DNA from: Streptomyces griseoluteus
Lineage (GTDB): Bacteria > Actinomycetota > Actinomycetes > Streptomycetales > Streptomycetaceae
Reading direction: 5' to 3'
Assembly (NCBI RefSeq): GCF_004784465.1
Contig: NZ_SRRU01000008.1
Location: 186,001-250,000 of the forward strand
DNA length: 64,000 bases
Shown here: piece after piece, positions 60,169 to 64,000 of the stretch
Layout of the letters: every line of letters begins with the position of its first letter
Numbering within the stretch: position 1 is the first letter of the stretch
Translations under genes and position numbers: made by a program
Notes under the pieces: generated by a model
Seen by the model: only the letters and a program-made list of their open reading frames with translations
Told to the model about the DNA's origin: nothing
Databases searched by the model: none

Positions 60169-60471
60169 ATGCCGGAAACACCCGCGAACGCGCTGGCCGC
60201 CCATATGCGGACGGACCCCGACACGGTGGAACGGGATCTGATGAAGCTGGTGCTCACCATTGTCGAATTGCTGCGCCAGCTCATGGAGCGCACGGCCATT
60301 CACCGGGTGGACCAGGGAGATCTCGACGACGACCAGGAAGAACGCATCGGTATGACGCTGATGATTCTCCAGGAACGCATGGAAGAACTGTGTGAGCGAT
60401 ACAACTTGACAATGGACGAACTGAACCTGGATCTCGGCCCGTTGGGATCGTTGCTGCCCCGAGACCTGTGA
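60169..60471 (+). CDS. gvpK: Gas vesicle protein GvpK
   Basis: A 100-residue GvpK. The conserved helix pair reads LMKLVLTIVELLRQLMERTAIHRVD and ERIGMTLMILQERMEELCERYNLTMDELNLDLGPLG. It is an accessory needed for vesicle formation. ATG 60169, two bases after gvpS. It closes the classical set in this cluster. Confidence 0.95.
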   Translation: MPETPANALAAHMRTDPDTVERDLMKLVLTIVELLRQLMERTAIHRVDQGDLDDDQEERIGMTLMILQERMEELCERYNLTMDELNLDLGPLGSLLPRDL

Positions 60472-60518
60472 ATTCCGAAAACCTGTTTTGGCGCCGGGGG
60501 AAAGGACACTAGGGCACT

Positions 60519-60929
60519 ATGACTGACGACAAAAAGAACACCAGGAGCACCACCGCGGCGAGTGCCAAGAAGGCCGCCTCGTCCAGTACCGCCGCGGCGC
60601 GGGCGACGGCCGGCACCGCCAAGGAGTCGGCGCAGGAGGCCAAGAAGTCGACGGTCTCCACCGCCCAGTCGGTCGGTGACACCACCCAGCGTGTGAGCCG
60701 CGCGGCCGTCGCCGGTCTGCAGACCGGCCAGCAGGTCGTCGCGGCCAACACCGCCAAGGCCGTCGAGGTCGCGGGCACCGCGTGGACGGTCATCAAGCAC
60801 CGCAAGGCGGCCGCCGCCGCGGCCGCGGCCGGTGTGGCGGGCGTCGCCGGAGCCGCCTTCGCGATAGGCCGCTCGACGGCCAAGCCGCAGATGGGCCCCC
60901 TGACCCGACTGGCCCGGGGCCGGATCTGA
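60519..60929 (+). CDS. Lys/Ala/Thr-rich protein at the end of the gas-vesicle cluster
   Basis: A 136-residue protein directly after gvpK (47 bases) on the same strand. It begins TDDKKNTRSTTAASAKKAASSST, continues in heptad-like amphipathic text (AQEAKKSTVSTAQSVGDTTQRVSRAAVAGLQTGQQ, NTAKAVEVAGTAW), then an Ala-rich hydrophobic part (AAAAAAAAGVAGVAGAAFAIGRS) and a short basic end. This pattern resembles phasins or histone-like proteins more than any Gvp. ATG 60519 follows a GGGGGAAAGGA site. The hairpin at 60967 follows, so it is likely the last gene of the gvp transcript. Confidence 0.7.
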   Translation: MTDDKKNTRSTTAASAKKAASSSTAAARATAGTAKESAQEAKKSTVSTAQSVGDTTQRVSRAAVAGLQTGQQVVAANTAKAVEVAGTAWTVIKHRKAAAAAAAAGVAGVAGAAFAIGRSTAKPQMGPLTRLARGRI

Positions 60930-61296
60930 ACACACTCGCTCCGCGAGAACAGCACCACCCACGGCGACCTCCCCCGCGTCCGCCGACGCGCGGGAGGTGC
61001 CCGTGTGTCCGGGGTGCCTTATGTGACGAACCGCACCTTACGGACGAAGGCGCAGGCAGAGGCGGGTCCGGTGGCCGACCGTACGCGAACGTCACCGGCG
61101 GCGGGCCGGGGGAGGTGTCCTGGTCTGCCAGGATGGTCGGGCCGCAGGCCGGGCAGGTCCCCTGGTGGCCCCCGCCGCGGCAGCCGACAGTTCGGCGGAA
61201 CGACCGCGCAGGCCGACGAGGGCCCGCGGCCCCGCCGTCTCCGCCGATACCCGTGCGCGTCACCGCGACCGGGCCTGTCCCATCAGGTACGCCACC
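60930..61296. other. Gap after the gas-vesicle operon
   Basis: This 367-base gap holds the terminator at 60967-60998 and presumably the promoter of the MFS gene at 61297. Both strands contain open frames, but none has a ribosome site or coding character that I can defend. A minus-strand frame with a CPAC pair exists (about 61140-61170) but I could not support it as a protein. Confidence 0.4.
60967..60998 (+). terminator. Terminator of the gas-vesicle operon
   Basis: ACCTCCCCCGCGTC (60967-60980) pairs with GACGCGCGGGAGGT (60985-60998) with one mismatch and a 4-base loop. It lies 38 bases after the last gene of the operon. Confidence 0.7.
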
Positions 61297-62607
61297 ATGT
61301 CCTCCTCCTCCGCCGGTGCCCCGCGCCCGCGTGCGCTCACCGACGCCTCCTCACCCTGGCGTTCCCTGAAGTACCGCAGCATGCGATGGTGGTCCGTCGC
61401 CCACCTCGTCTCCAACACCGGCACCTGGATGCAGCTCACGGTCCAGAACCTGCTGGTGCTCCAGATCACCGGCTCGGCCGCGGCGACCGGCCTGTCCATG
61501 TCCGTACAGGCGGCCCCCGGTCTGCTGATGGGCCTGGCGGGCGGCACCTTCGTCGACCGGTGGCCGCGCAAGCTGACCGCCGCCGTCAGCCAGGCGCTCC
61601 TCGGTGTCGTCGCCCTCGTCACGGCCTTCCTCGTCGTCACGGACCGGCTCGACCTGCCCGCGCTGATGGCGCTGGCCGCCGTGACCGGTCTGGTCGCCAC
61701 CGTCGACGGACCGGCCTGCTCGCTGCTCGGCAACGACCTCGTCCGCGCCGAGGACGTGCCCTCCGCCATCGGCGTGGGCTCCCTCGTGCACAGCGCCGGA
61801 CGGCTCGCGGGCGCGGCGCTGGCCGGAGTCACCGTCGGCCTGCTCGGGACGGCCTCCGCCTACGCGGCCAACGCGCTGTCCTTCCTGTTCGTCGCGGCCG
61901 TGATCCCCTTCCTGCGCCCCCAGCGCCACACGGAGCCCGCCGCCCTGGACCGCGCCTCGAAGGACGCGCCGGACATGAGCGCACGGCAGGGACTGCTCTT
62001 CTTCGCGCGCCGCCCGCGGCTGGTCGCCCTCGCGGGCATCACCGGGATCAGCGCGGTGTTCGGCCGCAACTACGCCCTCACCCTGGCGGTCCTGGTCACC
62101 GGGCCGCTCGCCGGCGGGGCCGGGTCGTTCGGCACCGTCTCCACGGTGCTCGCCGCCGGGGGCATCGTCGGCGCGGTGCTCGCCGCCCGGCTGCGCAAGC
62201 CGTCGGTCCGGCTGGTCGGCCTGCTCGCGGCGACCGGGGGTCTGCTCCAGGTGGTCGCCGGACTCGCGCCGTCGCTCGCGGTGCTGCTGGTGCTCGTGCT
62301 GCCCATGGCCGTCGTCGAGTCGGTCTCGGACACCGCCGGGACCACCGTCCTCCAGACCGACCCGCCGCCCCACCTGCGCGGCCGGGTCCTCGGCGTCTGG
62401 AGCACCGTCTCCACGCTCTGGGGGCTCGCGGGTCCGCCCGTGCTGGGCCTGCTGATGCAGCACGCCGGTGCGCGGGGCGCCCTCGTCGCGGGCGGACTGC
62501 TCATCGCCGCCACGGTCGGCGCCGGCCATCTGCTGCGCGGCCGGTGGGCCCCGGCGCCGGTGCCGGTGGCCGAGGACCGGCCCGCCGTCCTCGTCACCGC
62601 CGCCTGA
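61297..62607 (+). CDS. MFS transporter (MFS_3 type)
   Basis: A 436-residue transporter with 12 predicted helices. The N-terminal text RSMRWWSVAHLVSNTGTWMQLTVQNLLVLQ and the loop GGTFVDRWPRKLTA match the MFS_3 exporter group, with GPACSLLGNDLVRAEDVPSAIGVGS and VVESVSDTAGTTVLQTDPPPHLRGRVLG as further family text. ATG at 61297. Export of a small molecule or siderophore is likely; the substrate is unknown. Convergent with the YbdK gene, three bases apart. Confidence 0.9.
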   Translation: MSSSSAGAPRPRALTDASSPWRSLKYRSMRWWSVAHLVSNTGTWMQLTVQNLLVLQITGSAAATGLSMSVQAAPGLLMGLAGGTFVDRWPRKLTAAVSQALLGVVALVTAFLVVTDRLDLPALMALAAVTGLVATVDGPACSLLGNDLVRAEDVPSAIGVGSLVHSAGRLAGAALAGVTVGLLGTASAYAANALSFLFVAAVIPFLRPQRHTEPAALDRASKDAPDMSARQGLLFFARRPRLVALAGITGISAVFGRNYALTLAVLVTGPLAGGAGSFGTVSTVLAAGGIVGAVLAARLRKPSVRLVGLLAATGGLLQVVAGLAPSLAVLLVLVLPMAVVESVSDTAGTTVLQTDPPPHLRGRVLGVWSTVSTLWGLAGPPVLGLLMQHAGARGALVAGGLLIAATVGAGHLLRGRWAPAPVPVAEDRPAVLVTAA

Positions 62608-62610
62608 GGG

Positions 62611-63708
62611 TCATACCTCGCCGGTGCGGCGCACGCACTCGGTGACGACCGCGCGGAGGCTGTCCGTGCGGGCCAGGACCGCGCGCTGGACCATCGCGCC
62701 GTTGCCGTGCTTCAGCAGACCCGCGAGGGTGTCCTGGACGCCCTTGGCGTCGCCGTGGTCGTCCAGGGCGTCGCGTACGTGGTCGAACAGCGCCCGCACC
62801 ACCGTCTCCGCCGGGGCGGGACGCATGGTGAGGGGGTGCAGCAGGTGCTCCTCCAGGCCGTAGCGGGCGGCCTGCCAGGCGGCGAGCCGGACCAGGGAGG
62901 TGTCGAGCCGGGCGGGGGGCTCGCCCGCCTGCCACTCGCGGGCGGCCGTCTCCACGAGGGCGCGGCACAGCAGGGCCAGCAGGACCGTGGTGTCCGGGTC
63001 CAGGCAGACGTCGGCGACCCGGATCTCGACCGTCGGGTACCGGGCGGAGAGCCGGGCGTCGAAGTAGATCATCCCGGTGTCCCGCAGCACTCCGGTGCCG
63101 ATCATGTCCCGTACCCGCTCGTGGTACCGGTCGGCGGAGCCGAAGAGGTCCGTCGGCCCGGCCGAGGGCCAGCGTCCCCACATCTGGCTGCGATAGCTGT
63201 TGTAGGAGCTGTCCTGACCCTGCCAGAAGGGGGAGTTGGCGCTCAGGGCGAGCAGGACCGGCAGCCAGGGGCGGATACGGTCCAGTACGGCCACGCCCTC
63301 CTCGTCGGAGTCCACCGAAACGTGCACATGACACCCGCAGGTGAGCTGGTCCGACAGCGTCAGCCCGTAGCGGTCTGCCATCCAGTGGTATCGCCGGTCC
63401 GGGGTCAGCGTCGGGCTGACCGGCAGGGGAGAGGTGGCGAGGGCGGCCACCGCCGCGCCGGTGCGCCCCGCGAGCAGTCCCGCCTCGGCGCGGCACCTGC
63501 GGATCTCCGCCGCCAGCTCGTCGGCCCGGGTCTGCGGTGCGGTGGCGAACTCCACCTGCTGGCGTTGCAGCTCCGGCTCGAAGACCTGCTCCTCGTCAGC
63601 CCCGGCGGCCCTGTCGGCCTGCGCCAGCACCGCCGCCGCGACGGCCCGCGGCTCGCCGCTCTCCGCGTCCACCAGGAGGAGCTCCTCCTCCACTCCCACG
63701 CTGCGCAC
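62611..63708 (-). CDS. YbdK-type carboxylate-amine ligase (glutamate-cysteine ligase superfamily)
   Basis: A 365-residue GCS2-fold enzyme. It begins VGVEEELLLVDAESGEP, has LTCGCHVHVSVDSDEEGV (ATP/metal-binding region), SANSPFWQGQDSSYNSYRSQMWGRWPSAGP, and YFDARLSARYPTVEIRVADV. YbdK ligates carboxylates and amines weakly, with glutamate and cysteine as substrates in E. coli; the physiological role is open. GTG at 63708. It shares the fold with EgtA elsewhere in the window but is clearly a different subfamily. Confidence 0.93.
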   Translation of the reverse strand: MRSVGVEEELLLVDAESGEPRAVAAAVLAQADRAAGADEEQVFEPELQRQQVEFATAPQTRADELAAEIRRCRAEAGLLAGRTGAAVAALATSPLPVSPTLTPDRRYHWMADRYGLTLSDQLTCGCHVHVSVDSDEEGVAVLDRIRPWLPVLLALSANSPFWQGQDSSYNSYRSQMWGRWPSAGPTDLFGSADRYHERVRDMIGTGVLRDTGMIYFDARLSARYPTVEIRVADVCLDPDTTVLLALLCRALVETAAREWQAGEPPARLDTSLVRLAAWQAARYGLEEHLLHPLTMRPAPAETVVRALFDHVRDALDDHGDAKGVQDTLAGLLKHGNGAMVQRAVLARTDSLRAVVTECVRRTGEV

Positions 63709-63765
63709 GCGGCCCGTCCTCCCTGCCCGGTCCGGGGACCGGCCCTCTTCGCTGTGTCCAATCGG

Positions 63766-64000
63766 TCATTCGGCGCCCGAGCCGGGCTCGGCCATCCTGC
63801 GATGGGCCTCGGCCTTGAGCTTGTCGGGGACCACCTTGGCGGCCATACCCTCCGCCTTCGTCTTGGCGGACCCCGCGATTACTTTGTCCTTGCCCTCGAA
63901 AAGGGCGTCCAGTCCCTCGCGTGCGACCTCGGCCGGGTCGTCCTTCTCCTGCTGGCCGACCTGCGTGTCGTCCATGTCGGCGCGGTGGAAGAACTCAGTC
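63766..64000 (-). CDS. Short-chain dehydrogenase, C-terminal part (continues beyond window)
   Basis: This reading frame is open to the right edge; what is visible is the last 78 residues. The text FFHRADMDDTQVGQQEKDDPAEVAREGLDALFEGKDKVIAGSAKTKAEGMAAKVVPDKLKAEAHRRMAEPGSGAE is the usual C-terminal end of a group of SDR proteins (sequence written here only in part; key residues are DDPAEVAREG and the VIAGS turn). The Rossmann fold and active site lie outside. An ATG at 63975 is internal, not the start. Confidence 0.75.
   Translation of the reverse strand, partial: TEFFHRADMDDTQVGQQEKDDPAEVAREGLDALFEGKDKVIAGSAKTKAEGMAAKVVPDKLKAEAHRRMAEPGSGAE

Noticed and set aside
60793..61263. Possible minus-strand zinc-ribbon protein (CPAC pair) in the gap after the gas-vesicle operon
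   Set aside because: Only one Cys pair of a needed two is convincing, there is no ribosome site, and the rest is Pro/Arg/Gly text typical of shadow frames.

Overview
The window is high-GC DNA with actinobacterial gene style: GTG and TTG starts, GGAGG ribosome sites, ATGA/GTGA stop-start overlaps, long shadow reading frames opposite real genes. An ergothioneine operon (egtABCD), DUF574-type methyltransferase, class F sortase and a gas-vesicle cluster in the order gvpO-A-F-G-Y-Z-J-L-S-K all point to Streptomyces. I see no tRNA, rRNA, CRISPR array, transposase or prophage; the region reads as ordinary chromosome, dense in small regulator-plus-target pairs.

Layout. 1-9.3 kb: 3' part of an Fpg/Nei DNA glycosylase, an ECF sigma/anti-sigma group with an unknown protein between them, a CapA-like lipoprotein, an amino-acid permease, a LysR/MFS divergent pair, a universal stress protein and a polysaccharide deacetylase. 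9.3-14.3 kb: cell-surface block with a class F sortase divergent from a Gly/Asn-repeat exported protein, a DUF4239 membrane protein, a Pro/Thr-stalk protein and a two-repeat lipoprotein. 14.3-23.6 kb: DUF574 methyltransferase coupled to a PAS-GGDEF-EAL protein, a LysR regulator divergent from a three-gene succinate dehydrogenase/fumarate reductase operon, and a secreted NlpC/P60-type protein. 23.7-30.2 kb: stress-type small proteins (MT0933-like, dodecin), a HAD phosphatase, egtABCD and a PemK/MazF-like protein. 30.2-45.7 kb: detoxification and regulator-target pairs (esterase, SDR behind a MerR-type promoter, FMN reductase/TetR, TetR/FAD monooxygenase, LacI, thioredoxin, flavin disulfide oxidoreductase, peptide deformylase, 3-hydroxyisobutyryl-CoA hydrolase, MMPL/MarR) and two decayed genes. 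45.8-54.9 kb: MscS channel, small membrane proteins, class-V aminotransferase, DHA2 efflux pump/TetR, DUF2993 protein, degenerate STAS protein, YbaK-like deacylase and a TetR regulator. 55.1-60.9 kb: complete gas-vesicle cluster. 61.3-64.0 kb: an MFS exporter, a YbdK-type carboxylate-amine ligase and the 3' end of an SDR gene.

How the parts fit. Many units are a regulator facing or heading its target, and the intergenic DNA shows matching inverted repeats: ACAACCA/TGGTTGT for LysR-MFS, paired GGACC/GGTCC palindromes for TetR-FMN reductase, three 12-bp palindromes every 15 bp for TetR-monooxygenase, GAAC/GTTC sites for TetR-DHA2 pump. The gas-vesicle operon is the largest coherent system. Besides the shell and assembly genes it encodes proteins with strongly opposite charged tails (basic GvpA, GvpY and a final 136-residue protein; very acidic GvpZ), which is the least explained feature of the region. 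All functional calls are by recognition of family motifs in the translated sequence; no search was run.
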